Assembly: GCA_026315105.1 (NCBI GenBank)
Contig: CM048746.1
Location: 350,241,548-350,305,547 of the forward strand
Length of the DNA stretch: 64,000 nucleotides
Source: Locusta migratoria
Lineage: Eukaryota > Arthropoda > Insecta > Orthoptera > Acrididae
Direction of reading: 5' to 3'
In this document: piece by piece, positions 54,488 to 64,000 of the stretch
Numbering within the stretch: the stretch's first letter is position 1
How the letters are laid out: each line of letters begins with the position of its first letter
Translations under genes and position numbers: made by a program
The notes under the pieces: model-generated
What the model was told of the DNA's origin: nothing
The model's database searches: none
What the model saw: only the letters and a program-made list of their open reading frames with translations

Positions 54488-54847
54488 TTCGTCAGCCTGG
54501 GAACGTCTGAGCTGGAGCCCGGTACCTCCGTGACGGTGACCGGTTGGGGCTACACAGAGGAGGGCGTGGTATCCAACACGCTGCTCGCGGCCACCGTCCA
54601 GATCCAGGACCGGAACTCGTGCAACGCCTCGTACGACGGGGGCATCACGGAGCGCATGATCTGCGCGGGCGTCGACGAGGGGGGCAAGGGCGCCTGCCAG
54701 AGAGACAGCGGCGGGCCCCTGGTCCATGGCTCCACGCTGTACGGCGTCGTCTCCTGGGGGGAAACCTGCGCGCTGCCCGGATACCCGGCCGTCTACGCCA
54801 GCGTCCCCGCCCTGCGCTCCTGGATCCAGGAGGCCACAGGTGTATAG
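54488..54847 (+). pseudogene. S1-family serine protease, exon 2
   Basis: Encodes 119 residues in phase with exon 1: FVSLGTSELEPGTSVTVTGW, then GYTEEG, RNSCNASYDGGITERMICAG, GGKGACQRDSGGPLVHGS, YGVVSWGETCALPGYPAVYA, SVPALRSWIQEATGV, TAG. The catalytic Ser is in RDSGGP, but the preceding oxyanion-hole residue (Gly193 in chymotrypsin numbering, CQGDSGG) is Arg, a single G-to-A change from GGA. Position 189 is Gly (not trypsin Asp), and G226 in PGYPGVY is Ala, so the S1 pocket is also altered. The WG.GC turn reads WGETC. With exon 1 the product would be ~251 residues, normal for a preproprotease. The exon itself is open to the end. Confidence 0.88.
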
Positions 54848-54888
54848 TCGAGGACAGCCTGTACCGCATCTAACATCCTGACTAACTA

Positions 54889-54894
54889 AATAAA
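54889..54894 (+). terminator. Polyadenylation signal of the protease gene
   Basis: AATAAA 42 bp after the stop codon; a second AATAAA lies at 54947-54952. Either gives a short 3' UTR. Confidence 0.65.
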
Positions 54895-54952
54895 TGAATG
54901 AGTGACAGCATATTCTCATTTAAACCTACAACCACCAAACACGGGCAATAAA

Positions 54953-55265
54953 GGCTAGTCTACACGACGACACACTCGTTGCATGAAATCAATAGCGTAT
55001 TTGACTGTTTTCTGGAAATCATATTAAATTATTAATTATGTCATATTATGGTCTAAACATCTTTTTTAACTCTTGGATTTCAGTACTTTTTTTTAAAGAA
55101 AAAAGAAATTATATTCATATAATTTGAAAGCCCGCTAAAACGCTACATTTGAGTCACGTGATGCCTGTGACGTCATACAACACGCTGCTGCTGCTGCGCT
55201 CGTAAGATAAACAAATACCGGTATATTGTTTGGGCCGAAGCCTCGTGTTTTGGCGTTAACGTTTG
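54953..55265. other. Intergenic; CRE-like and E-box motifs at about 55155-55178
   Basis: GTCACGTGATGCC and TGTGACGTCATAC lie ~100 bp upstream of the THAP fragment and may belong to its promoter. Nothing else is recognisable. Confidence 0.4.
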
Positions 55266-55404
55266 CATAAGGACCTACAAATATTGCTTAGTTCCGCACT
55301 TTACCAATACATCTGTCAAGACTCCAGAAAAATTGTTCTTGGAAGTACCAAAAAATGAGAAGATACGCAAAAAGTGGCTGATATTGGCGCGAAGAGATCC
55401 AAAT
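55261..55404 (+). pseudogene. THAP-domain fragment truncated at the block boundary
   Basis: In-frame sequence VCIRTYKYCLVPHFTNTSVK, then TPEKLFLEVPKNEKIRKKWL, then ILARRDPN. This matches the N-terminal half of insect THAP zinc-finger domains (Y.YC.VP.C.NTS...PDKLF..VP....RK.W...ARR). The second zinc-ligand Cys is His (LVPH). The domain stops exactly where the duplicated block begins (55405), before the C-terminal C..H ligands. THAP domains occur in P-element-type transposases and their host derivatives. No start codon is visible in this frame. Confidence 0.7.
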
Positions 55405-55910
55405 GAAACGCATACAGTAATACAGCTCCGACTTCTAGTTACCGCGCTATAGATGTTCTATGACGTCACCAGTACTTCAGCCAATAACGGAGCGTTTTCG
55501 ATCACGTGATCTAATAGTGAAATTTGATGATTTTTAAGCTTTAATTACGTAAAAATAACGGATGTGAATGTTACAATCACTCAGAATAACAATAGTTCGA
55601 ACCGTATTTTTAACACAGGAAAATACCCTATTGCGCGCAACTGGTTTCGTGTATGTCGGTAGACACGGCGCCAATACTCTACACTTCAGTTTCGTTGTTT
55701 TGTGAGTGCCGTAGTCACCGTAGAATTAAAAAGTTTTGGTAGCTGTAAGAGTTGTGGGGAATTGATTGCTTGTCTGTGTGAATGCGCTGCATAAGACTAA
55801 ACATAAAGAGAATAACAAACGTGTTTAGGGTTCGTGTAGGATTAAAATAAGACGTCAGCTCGGTTGCTCAGCGTTACCTTGCTGCAAGAAATTATTTTAA
55901 TCAACTTAGA

Positions 55911-56096
55911 ATGTCACCAGAGCAGTTCACGTTCCTTTGAAACAGAATTAGTAATGCAATAAAGAAACAAGATACTGTTAAGCGTGAGGCATTGTTACCA
56001 GAACTGAAATTAATTTCATTGCATTACGTTTCTTGTCGTGTAGACATTCGTCTCTACAGTACCTGTACCGTGTTACTAAACCCACAATTGCCATAG
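55911..56096 (+). pseudogene. PIF/Harbinger transposase N-terminal fragment (block copy 2)
   Basis: Same sequence as 697-882, with the same TGA after MSPEQFTFL, showing it was dead before the duplication. HYVSC replaces HYVPC, with few other changes. The catalytic domain is absent. Confidence 0.55.
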
Positions 56097-56320
56097 TTCG
56101 TTTGTATAGGTATTTGGAATTGAATGTATTTTAGTCTGCAGTTCACTAACCGTCACCCCATCAATATTTAATTCACGAATAATTTCTTCAAGAGCACCAA
56201 CATGCAGCTGCTTATTCCTAAGATTTTCATCGCTGAAATCGCACAAACACCAATGCATCGTATATATGCACAAAAACCGAATGATTTCTGAATTGGTTAT
56301 AACCTAACCTAAAAACACGC
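56076..56320 (-). pseudogene. MADF-domain ORF (block copy 2)
   Basis: Homologous to 862-1110. The MADF region (IIRFLCIYTMHWCLCDFSDE, then NKQLHVGALEEIIRELNIDG, then VSELQTKIHSIPNTYTNEL) is open. An in-frame TAG after VFLG separates it from the upstream start used in copy 1, so translation could begin only at an internal Met. Substitutions R/H, Q/E, N/D and L/P distinguish it from copy 1. Confidence 0.6.
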
Positions 56321-56469
56321 GCAATCAGTTTCGCCAAAGTTGGAAGGTGCCGAAACTGTTTAGTTTCGCCAATCAGTTGCGCGAACGCCTGCCGTGCATG
56401 CGCAGTGGCCATTAGCGCAGTTTCATGAAACCTCGTGTCGTCGTGTAAACTAGCAAAATTAGTCAATTC

Positions 56470-56513
56470 GTCCGTCTCTTCTCTCTCTCGGCTTCCTTCT
56501 CTCCGTCCTCTCT

Positions 56514-56560
<47 letters not shown>

Positions 56561-56645
56561 TCTCCTTCTTCTTCTTCTTCTTCTTCTTCTTCTTCTTCTC
56601 TACCATCTCCCTCTTCATCTGCCTCTACCTTTCTCTCTGTCCATC
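56470..56645. repeat. (CT)n and (TTC)n microsatellites
   Basis: (CT)n at about 56518-56558 and (TTC)n at about 56565-56600, expanded relative to copy 1 (1290-1440). Confidence 0.95.
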
Positions 56646-56817
56646 TCTACTTTCCCCTTTCTCTTCTAGTCATCTCTGTGATGATCCTCTTAAGGACTCA
56701 TTAACCTTTGAGCAGGTCAGCTACAACACAAGGATCCCTGCGCTGAAGACACCAGGCCCAAGAATCTTAGAACTTAGCAGTAAAACCTTTCCTTTTCCTC
56801 TTTTTTAACCTTTTTTT

Positions 56818-57795
56818 GGCCCACTTTAGGTTACGGTAGTAACACTAAAAGTGGGCCTTTGCGATCGTCTTTTGATAGCTCGAAATTTAAATGAAAATAA
56901 CGGCTTAACTATTCATGTGAAACGAAAATTGAATAACCGAATTTGTAGAGGAGAAAATTCTCTACAACTTTGCTCTATTATGGTCTTTTTTCATATCTCG
57001 TACCGTTTCAAATTAATTTGCAAACAAACCGGCGATTTTGGGATGTCTGTCTGTCTGTCCGTAACGTGTTCCCTGTTTTTAAGACGAACCGTTCAACCGA
57101 TGAGCACCAAATTTGACAGACATGATTGTAGGCCGCCAGAGACCAGAACCACCTTTCTTCAAATTTTCCGGACAAAAAAATACGGTAGTAATACCTAAAA
57201 AGGCCGTTTGTAATATAATTGTAATTGCAAACGAACCGTTCATCTGACACAACAATTGAATAACCTAATTGGTAGATGAGGAAATTCTCTACAACTTTGC
57301 TCTCTTATGTTTTTTTCATATCTCGTATCGTTTGAGACATATTAGCAAAAATAACGGAGATATGACACCCTCCATAGAATTAACGAAAACCAGCAGTTCG
57401 GAGGTGTCACGTGGCATTCCTCGCGTATTTGATGATTTTCTTATTGTAACTTACACGTTGTCATTTCAAAGCAACGGCACACTGATGAATCAACAAAAAC
57501 ACATCGTTCTTCGTACGATAAATGATAATCTAATGTCTACAAATGCCATATTAATATCAGTTAACAATGGCCATCAATAGTAGGAGATTTAAGAGCTTCT
57601 GTTTTGAATTATAGCCGTAGCGTAATGGGAAAGGAGCTGGACTGTTATGCGAAAGGTCGGTGGTTCAGACCTCTCCCCTTCCAATTTTTGTTTTACTAAA
57701 AGTGTGTCAGACACTATTATTAATTATTATTATTTAGATTATTTTGGTCCAAAATGTTTGTAAAAACTTATAAAACCTCAAATCTAAAGTGGGCC
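56818..57795 (+). repeat. ~1-kb GGCCCACTTTA repeat family, copy 2 (most complete)
   Basis: 978 bp with terminal GGCCCACTTTA / TAAAGTGGGCC. It retains the tRNA-like segment at 57611-57680: A-box-like GTAGCGTAATGGG (57617-57629) and B-box-like GGTGGTTCAGACC (57659-57671), ~40 bp apart as in a tRNA. The combination of TIR-like ends and an internal Pol III-like promoter is unusual. No protein is encoded. Confidence 0.75.
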
Positions 57796-58164
57796 GTAAA
57801 ACACGTAAGTGCGATTTTTTTTATTTATATACTGCATGGCTTGGTAGCGAACAACAGAGTTATATTACTTCAGACAATCAAACTCTTAAGGTATACAGTT
57901 CCTAAATAAATTTACAAGATCCATAGGATCGATAAGTATACAAGTTCAGTCACTGAACAACAACAACAACAACAAGACAGGTTAGAAAAATGGTTTATAA
58001 CAAATTCAAAAGTTTAAAAGGGACCCTCAGAGACGACAGTAAAAAAATTAGGAGCGAGCTCTCACCTTTAGGCCCAACTGATACTTAATAATGACAACCA
58101 AAAATTTAAAGTTACCCCATAAAATATTAAGGTAAGGTCTCCACATAGAACACGTAAACCAAAT
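57796..58164. other. Shared block DNA without a recognised feature
   Basis: Equivalent of 2431-2800. Confidence 0.5.
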
Positions 58165-58460
58165 TTACCTTTTCAACCTCAGTATTTCAATTTAAGAAAA
58201 GCGTTTAACAGAATTCTCAAAATCAATCAAAGTCTCGATGTGCAACACCCTTTTAACTTTACAAAGGTTCAAGCCACCATGTCTCAGTTTAGAAAAAGGA
58301 TATAACATAATTATCAAAATGTAAATTAACGAAGTGCAACACTCTTTTAACTTTAGAAATATTGAAGCCTCACTCAGTTTAGAAAAAGGGTTTACACCAT
58401 TCGCAAAATGTCGATTAAAGTAAGGATGTACAACACCCTTTTTAACTTTACAAGCCTTCA
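58165..58460. repeat. ~95-bp imperfect tandem repeat (block copy 2)
   Basis: Equivalent of 2800-3095; the CTCAGTTTAGAAAAAGG core is seen at about 58281 and 58374. Confidence 0.65.
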
Positions 58461-60279
58461 AGCCACAATCTCTCTTTTGTGTCGCAGCCTCGTCACCGCT
58501 TTTGTGTCTCGTTTCCGTCGTAGGTGTCGGTGGCCGAGTAGATTGAGACCGACACAGGAATAATGGATGCATGCTTGTGCAGGTAGGAGGTGACCAGCCA
58601 GTGGGACAGCAGAAACTAGAAACACTAGAGTAAATTAGAACGAGATATATATTGCACAGAATTTATACAATACTTAACTTTTACATAGCTCAGTACTGCA
58701 GAATGCTGATACGTAGTTGGGCTAGAGGCCTGCCTACTGCCTATCCGATAGCCAAGTCTTCACTGGTGCCTATCTGAGTCCGAAGTGTTAACTGGTTCCT
58801 ATCTCAGTCCCAAGTGAACGATGTCGTTCAGTGGTGGCCACGAGCGGAGTTGTAGCAGAGGGCGTTCGTGGCTGACGTCGTAAGAACACCGCGCCGTGCG
58901 TGCATGGCGGCGCGCGGCGAAAGTAGGTGGCGCGCACTTTGGACTTGTGCGATACCACACTCTCAGCATAGAAGAGGCTTTAACACTACTCTAAATACTA
59001 AAACAGAGTCCCAATATGCAACCTGTGGCCACTCCTACGAACGCTGCCGTTAAACCTTGTCAACATCCACATATCACACGGGAATAACACCGCTAGGCTT
59101 GAAGCACAATGCACTCACTGTCCTTGGCTCCCGTAAGGCCAAAAGAGAAATATACATACAGTCAGTAAACATGGATTGCCGTGCGGAGGAGGCGGCGAAA
59201 GCACCGTCGTCAGCCGCCACTCCAAGCTGGACGCACGCACAGACCGCCGGATCTCCTCAGCCCACTCTTCTCTGCACGATCCCACTCCGACAAACGCCGC
59301 AAGTACATATGGCTCTATAACACACCACAAATCCGGTTAGTAGTCAGTCTAACAAGCCGCTCATTTCCCTGCCACGCTTCTGGGCTCCCTCCGCGACCAG
59401 CCACACCTCTCTCCACTGCGCCAAAAAGAAAAAGAAAACCACGGTGAGCACCACCTTGCGGAGCCACCAGCAAGACGCCGCTACACTTACGACCTCATTC
59501 TCCGCACGGACAGACTCCGCACCGCAAGACCCGGGCGAGATAAAACAGATAAGAACGTATCAATCTCCTCGTCTCTCTGTCCCCCTCTGTCCATTTCCTC
59601 CTCCTCCCCCCCCCATCTGTTTACGTGTCTGTCTCCATCTCCCCTCTCTCATTCTCCTCCCCTTCCCTCTCTCTGTCCGTCTCCTCCTATAATGTAGCGC
59701 CTATCAGTTGTTGGGGTTTCAGGCGTTAACTAAAACATCACGTGAAAGCTTTAAATCGGGGAGAATCGGAGGATTAATGGAGGGTATGATTTTAAATATT
59801 CTTTAATTAATTTTGTGTAACGTCAGAAATAAGCGAAATGTTGGCGGCAACTACTTCAGGATTTACCCTCATGGTTACCGTACATCTTTCGATGATATCA
59901 GCACAGAAATCAGTAAATTAAAATGAGAATAATTGAAGGTTAAACACCATAGTGATCCGGAATTCGATGAAATTTGGAACAGAGCTTATACCCTGATTAA
60001 TACATTGGATACCTTTCGTAAGCCACTGCATGATGCGTTGCGAAGGATACCTTACTATGGGTTAATGTGTTTGCTACTCCTTCAAGCTTAAAGAGATGGT
60101 CAGATCTGAATGAAATTTCGTATGGAGATAGCTAATACCTTTAGTTAACACAGCCTCCGTAGGTGCATGGAAGAGAGTACGTTATAACAAGCATCCAAAT
60201 GTTTGGACTGGTCATCATGAAAGTCAGCATATGTGTATATTAAGTTTACCTGACATCGTCGGTTTAGGAGGCGATCTTA
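58461..60279. other. Shared block DNA; CT-rich tract at about 59560-59690
   Basis: Equivalent of 3096-4919. ORFs are the same short overlapping frames with no recognised domain. Confidence 0.4.
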
Positions 60280-60500
60280 TAGTTTTATATTCTTCAAAAT
60301 GAAATGTCGAGATCGCAAATAAATAATTTATTGAATGACGACCGGTTTCGGTGGACTATGTCACCATCATCTGATCATGTATATTTTACAAGCTGGTCAT
60401 CTTATTAAAAAATAGATATAAAATAAAAAATAGCACTGAGTCACCATATAAAAATGAACAAGATAAAACATGACAGCTTACAAAATACTCATACCTTTGT
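60280..60500 (-). repeat. Hammerhead-motif repeat (family H), copy at 60.3 kb
   Basis: The - strand motif at 60332-60376 reads CAGATGATGGTGACATAGTC, then CACCGAAACCGGTCGTCATT. It is intact in stem II and stem III but has A for the conserved U of CUGAUGA. It provides the uninterrupted site (AGCACTGAGTCACCATATA) for judging the transposon insertion at 8352. Confidence 0.6.
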
Positions 60501-60662
60501 GCAGTGGACCATGTGACAAATTTTATTAGTGGACTCCGCGTTTGCGGTTGGTAAAATATTGCGTGGTTCGAAAATTCAGACTTCGTCAATATACTATAGC
60601 TTAATATAAATGAGTGCAGGTTCTAAAAAATTGAATACTATTGTACTAAACTTCAATGCGCC

Positions 60663-60838
60663 GCCGGCCGCGGTGGCCAAGCGGTCTGCGACGCGCAAGT
60701 CACGGTCTGCACGGCCACTACGATCGGGGGTTCGAATCACCCCTCGGGGATGGATATTTGTGCCGTCCTTAGTATTAGCTACTTCATAAGTAGTTTGTAA
60801 GGTAAGGGACTGATGGCCCCGCAGTTAAGTCCCATAAG
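60663..60838 (+). mobile_element. SINE S1, plus strand, first of a pair
   Basis: GCCGGCCGCGGTGGCCAAGC (A-box region), GGGGGTTCGAATCACCCCTC (B box), body and AAGTCCCATAAGC tail. Absent from block copy 1, so inserted after duplication or lost there. Confidence 0.9.
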
Positions 60839-60896
60839 CAAATGTTCAAATGTTTGTATAGCATATGGGACTTAACTACGGGGTCATCAGTCCCTA
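60839..60896 (-). mobile_element. SINE S1 tail fragment, inverted
   Basis: AAATGTTCAAATGTTTGTAT and GGGGTCATCAGTCCCTA: a minus-strand S1 3' end lying between two plus-strand copies. Confidence 0.8.
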
Positions 60897-61090
60897 GCCG
60901 GCCGCGGTGACCGAGGGGACTGAGGTGCTTCAGTCACGGTCTGCAAGGCCACTACGGTTGGGGGTTGGAATCCCCCCTCGGGCATGGATATTTGTGCCGT
61001 CCTTAGTTTTAGTTAGTTTATAAGTAGTTTGTAAGTTTAGGGACTGATGCCCCGTAGTTAAGTACAATAAGTTATCCAAACATTTGTAAA
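60897..61090 (+). mobile_element. SINE S1, plus strand, second of the pair
   Basis: GCCGGCCGCGGTGACCGAGG ... GGGGGTTGGAATCCCCCCTC: the B box carries G for C (GGTTGGAATCC). The tail ends CATTTGTAAAATTTTTTTT. Confidence 0.88.
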
Positions 61091-61229
61091 ATTTTTTTTC
61101 ACAAATTTTATTAGTGGGCTCCGCGTTTGCTGTTGGTAAAATATTGCGTGGTTAGAAAATTCAGACTTTGTCAATATACTATATCTTAATATAAATGAGT
61201 GCAGGTTCTAAAAAATTGAATACTATTGT

Positions 61230-61729
61230 GAAGGCGGCAGATTGAATTCTAATGGTAATAAAATGTTTAACAATCACTGCACTGTCATTCGTCAGCCGTA
61301 ATGGCGTCCAATTCCGTAACACGCAATTTTTATGAACTATCTACGACACTAGAAGGCGGGAAATCAGATAGGAACACACCCGCCATTTAATTAATGAACT
61401 TATATATTTCAAGTTATAACTTTTCTAATTTAGCACTATACTTACAACAATTTTAATGACGAACAGGGAGAGCTGCTTGTAATGCGTCTTAAATCGACGG
61501 CTGCAACAGACAAAAGAAGCGGTTCGCTGTTATTTCTGTCCGGCGGTAAAACAAGGTAATGTAGGATTTTCAGAGATTATTCTTCATTAGAGAGAAAGAG
61601 AAACAATCCTTGGTGGTATCTATAATCTTCGTTTCGCGAAGTTAATATTCTGTATCTATTTATATTTTTATTTGTAGCGTTTCACTCCCTCCACATTCTG
61701 TTTCCACCTCTACCAACTCCTCTCTGTAT
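61230..61729. other. Shared block DNA
   Basis: Equivalent of 5290-5801; lacks the poly-A run of copy 1. No gene seen. Confidence 0.45.
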
Positions 61730-61915
61730 GTTTGTATAGCTTATGACACTTAACTACGGGGTCATCAGTCCCTAAACTTACAAACTACTTAAGAACTAAC
61801 TAATTCTAAGGACGGCACAAATATCCATGCCCGAGGGGGGATTCGAACCCCCGACCATAGTGTCCTTGCAGACCGTGACTGGAGCGCCTCAGTCCCCTCG
61901 GCCACCGCGGCCGGC
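61730..61915 (-). mobile_element. SINE S1 (block copy 2 counterpart of 5802-5987)
   Basis: Same insertion point and orientation as in copy 1, hence shared ancestry. The B box reads GGTTCGAATCC. Confidence 0.9.
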
Positions 61916-62432
61916 AACTCCTCTCTCACTCCTATATATGAAAACATACTGTTTTGTCGTCTTGGCCAGCCTCTGTTTACTTCTTCCCGGCATGTGTTTC
62001 AGAAAAGGTTCTGTTCAGAATGCGCAGACATTTATAACAGCTATACAGAATAGTAATACAAGTTTTATTTACAAGTATGTTCTAAGTTACTCAACTTGTA
62101 ATCTCTCTTCTCGCGGCGTCGTCTTCCTCGATGCTAGCTGCGCTGAGTCCTAGTGACTGCCTATTTCGGAGCCGAGTTCAGATCTGCCCATCCAGACGCA
62201 TGTCGGCCTAGATACAGCAGCTTGTAGAGAGCGCGCTTCTATACCCGGGCCACTGAAACATTGCACTTGACGTTTCGCGTTACGGCGAGTTAAATTGGCT
62301 GCACTGCTTTAGCGATGTCGCAACACTAGCCTCTATACGCACAGCAGACGAAACGGTTTTCAGTTGCACCCCTTAAATCTAAGGTATTGAGCAATAAAAG
62401 TTTAATAATTACAATGCTTTTCATTCACCAAT
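61916..62432. other. Shared block DNA
   Basis: Equivalent of 5988-6657 minus the ~190-bp segment. No gene seen. Confidence 0.45.
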
Positions 62433-62902
62433 TTACGGCGACAATGGTGCAATTACATCCAGCTCCCCATCTTCACTGTTGTCGTCACTGCCAAAATCGT
62501 CATCACCAAGACAAATCATTAAATGATTCATGAAATCGTTCATGATTACCGATGATCCCTTCCATTGTTTCCGCTGCCGGAAACAGATTTTCAACGTGCT
62601 CGACTCCCTTTTTTTCAAGATGCAGCATCCACATTGGCAACAGCTACATGCAACAGCATTTCCACCTCTGTTATTGTGAAAGACTTATTGTTCCATAAGT
62701 AATTCTTCAGGTCACTCAATACCAATTTTATACGGTTAAAACGGCAGTGAAATGGGGGCAGATTTCTTACATTGTGACGCTGCTCCTTTGCGATTTCGTC
62801 TACTGCATATGTGGGCGTAATAGGCTTATTTATTTTCACGAGCGAGTATAAAAGAAGTTTTGACATTGACATATCTGCAGCAATATTTCTTTCTTGTAAC
62901 TA
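62433..62902 (-). pseudogene. Decayed DDE transposase C-terminal fragment (block copy 2)
   Basis: Counterpart of 6658-7126: LVKINKPITPTYAVDEIAKE, QRHNVRNLPPFHCRFNRIKL, NNKSFTITEVEMLLH, then (62618-62433) an acidic tail GDDDFGSDDNSEDGELDVIA and PLSP. It retains DEIAKE, which is HEIAKE in copy 1. Like copy 1 it has Lys where the third catalytic Glu is expected (NRIKL for NPIEL). The shared loss means the fragment was already inactive when duplicated. The in-frame TAG before the ERNIAADM region is also shared. Confidence 0.65.
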
Positions 62903-63764
62903 CTGCACCATAACTTCTTTCCGATCGTTTGAAGCGAGAATGAACTTCCTGCTCAGAGCATAAGCTTCGAAGTTTTTATTCATACGAAATTGATAACTTA
63001 CTCAGAAAACGTCACTACACAAACGTCTTTTCGGTGACATTATCCAATTACTCTCGGAAAATCAAGTTAAACCACTCACAGTAAAAGAAATCGCAGCGAT
63101 AAAAGCACACACAACATAAACACGCGATAAACATGATACACAACTTTGCTTACGTTAGAACTGAACAAAGCCGGCAACGCAGGAATGTTGACGTCACGGT
63201 ACGTGATCACTGGAAGTGTTAATCGCGCTGTGATTGGATCGTTCCTGGCGACTAACGTCTCGCGCTTCTTGCTCTTCACTTGTTATTTGCAAACGTCAAG
63301 TGCAAAGTTTCAGCGGCCCGGGTGTAGGTTTCTCCCTCCAGGTGGCGCGACGCCGGCGTGTGATTGGCTGCCGCTCGTCCACAGCCTTCTGTGCGATCGT
63401 TCTCGAGCGTCTGGCGTGTGGCGCTGACTTTACGCCACAACACATATGTGCGCCATGTTTAAAGGTGAATGGTCAAACGGCGTCAAAGTCACAAGGTACC
63501 CTTGCCATGCTAAATTGACTGGTTTGCAGATTATAAAAATCTCCGTCATGAAAGGATATATAAGGAACACTATTGGGGCGATCTACAATTGTTTAATAAG
63601 AGGTATTTAGCCAAGATTGCTTTCTTCAAGAGTGCTCACTCGACCTGTCTGTGGACGGGCTCCACAATTTTATAATGTGACATAGCTTTTAAATTTTACT
63701 TTTTAATCTATTGACATGGAGTCAGCCACATTTTATTTAACAAATTTTTTAATGGGAGCTTCAT
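62903..63764. other. Shared block DNA; CRE-like and E-box motifs at about 63190-63210
   Basis: Contains TGACGTCACGGTACGTGATC (E-box changed to TACGTG) and the ~118-bp GC-rich segment absent from copy 1. ORFs have no recognised domain. Confidence 0.4.
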
Positions 63765-63822
63765 TATACACTTCTGAAGAAGGCAAAATTAATTTTGCCG
63801 AAACCTAGGTAAAGCTTTATAC
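63765..63822 (+). ncRNA. Hammerhead-ribozyme-like motif (block copy 2)
   Basis: CTGAAGA (63774-63780), the same palindromic stem II as copy 1, GAAA (63800-63803), CCTAGG and UA. The core difference from 7880-7886 is T to A at the variable position of CUGANGA, which keeps the consensus. The stem I pairing (CTT/AAG and TATA/TATA) is kept. Confidence 0.55.
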
Positions 63823-64000
63823 ATGTAAACCATTTTATGCAACTGGTCAGCTGAAACTGTGTTGACTTTTGGATCTTTCTTCATTTAATTATATAACTGG
63901 TTTTGGTGTGCTAGACGCTATCTTCAGACCCGTAGTAATTTTTTTACATGATAATAGCAATGAAGTCATGTAAAAAATTACTACAGGTCTATCACGCCGA

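Larger units (their letters stand above)
55405..64000 (+). repeat. ~8.6-kb duplicated block, copy 2 (runs off the window)
   Basis: Direct copy of 191-8119. Insertions relative to copy 1 are ~130 bp near 57485-57615, a SINE pair with a 129-bp local duplication (60516-61229) and ~118 bp at about 63290-63410; ~190 bp of copy 1 is missing near 62400. The end lies beyond the window, so the full length is unknown. Confidence 0.9.

Noticed and set aside
54613..54873. Second-frame ORF over protease exon 2 and the minus-strand ORFs there
   Set aside because: GC-rich shadows; no family resemblance.

Overview
This window looks like repeat-saturated nuclear DNA from a large-genome arthropod, most likely an insect. 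Tentatively I suggest an orthopteran (grasshopper or locust), because several SINE and LINE families resemble ones I associate with those genomes. That is recognition from memory, not a search. There is no bacterial gene organisation. Only one host gene is visible: a secreted trypsin/chymotrypsin-fold (S1) serine protease on the + strand. Exon 1 is at 41546-41942 and exon 2 at 54488-54847. They are separated by a 12.5-kb intron filled with transposable elements. Exon 1 has a frameshift near 41828, and the oxyanion-hole glycine before the catalytic Asp-Ser is an arginine, so the locus is probably a pseudogene or a non-catalytic homologue.

Layout. (1) 191-8119 and 55405-64000 are two direct copies of an ~8-kb block whose starts are ~55.2 kb apart. 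Each holds a decayed PIF/Harbinger transposase piece beside a MADF-domain ORF, a ~1-kb repeat with tRNA-like promoter boxes, a ~95-bp tandem repeat, a tRNA-derived SINE, a decayed DDE transposase fragment and hammerhead-ribozyme-like motifs. (2) 8130-9210 has more hammerhead-like repeat DNA and an unnamed 774-bp terminal-inverted-repeat (TIR) transposon with a small ORF; a second copy is at 47259-48063. (3) 9720-12450 is a decayed CR1/L2-like LINE on the - strand. (4) 12450-19150 is mostly unassigned relic DNA with SINE pieces and two GC-rich islets. (5) 19158-20914 is a Penelope-like element (PLE) with a GIY-YIG domain, terminal inverted repeats and a 12-bp target duplication. (6) 22750-35300 is a Ty3/gypsy-type element on the - strand, split by an RTE-like LINE (24069-25540, 8-bp target duplication) and a 6.1-kb PLE (25705-31833, 13-bp target duplication). 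(7) 36678-39508 holds two mariner-related elements. (8) 40386-41357 is a rearranged copy of the ~1-kb repeat, just upstream of the protease TATA box.

The protease intron contains, left to right: a CR1-like LINE interrupted by two SINEs; a LINE whose ORF1 has an SGNH-esterase-like domain; a further LINE 3' end; the TIR transposon; and a CR1-like LINE split by a nearly full-length I-group retrotransposon (48718-53832). That last element carries zinc-knuckle ORF1, endonuclease, RT and RNase H, has a TA-repeat tail, and sits between 10-bp target duplications.

Almost every coding region is broken. Functions given are family assignments from motifs read by eye; no search or alignment program was run. 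The strongest leads are the hammerhead-like motifs tied to PLE ends, the inverted architecture of the larger PLE, the unnamed TIR element with its conserved ORF, and the large direct duplication flanking the protease.
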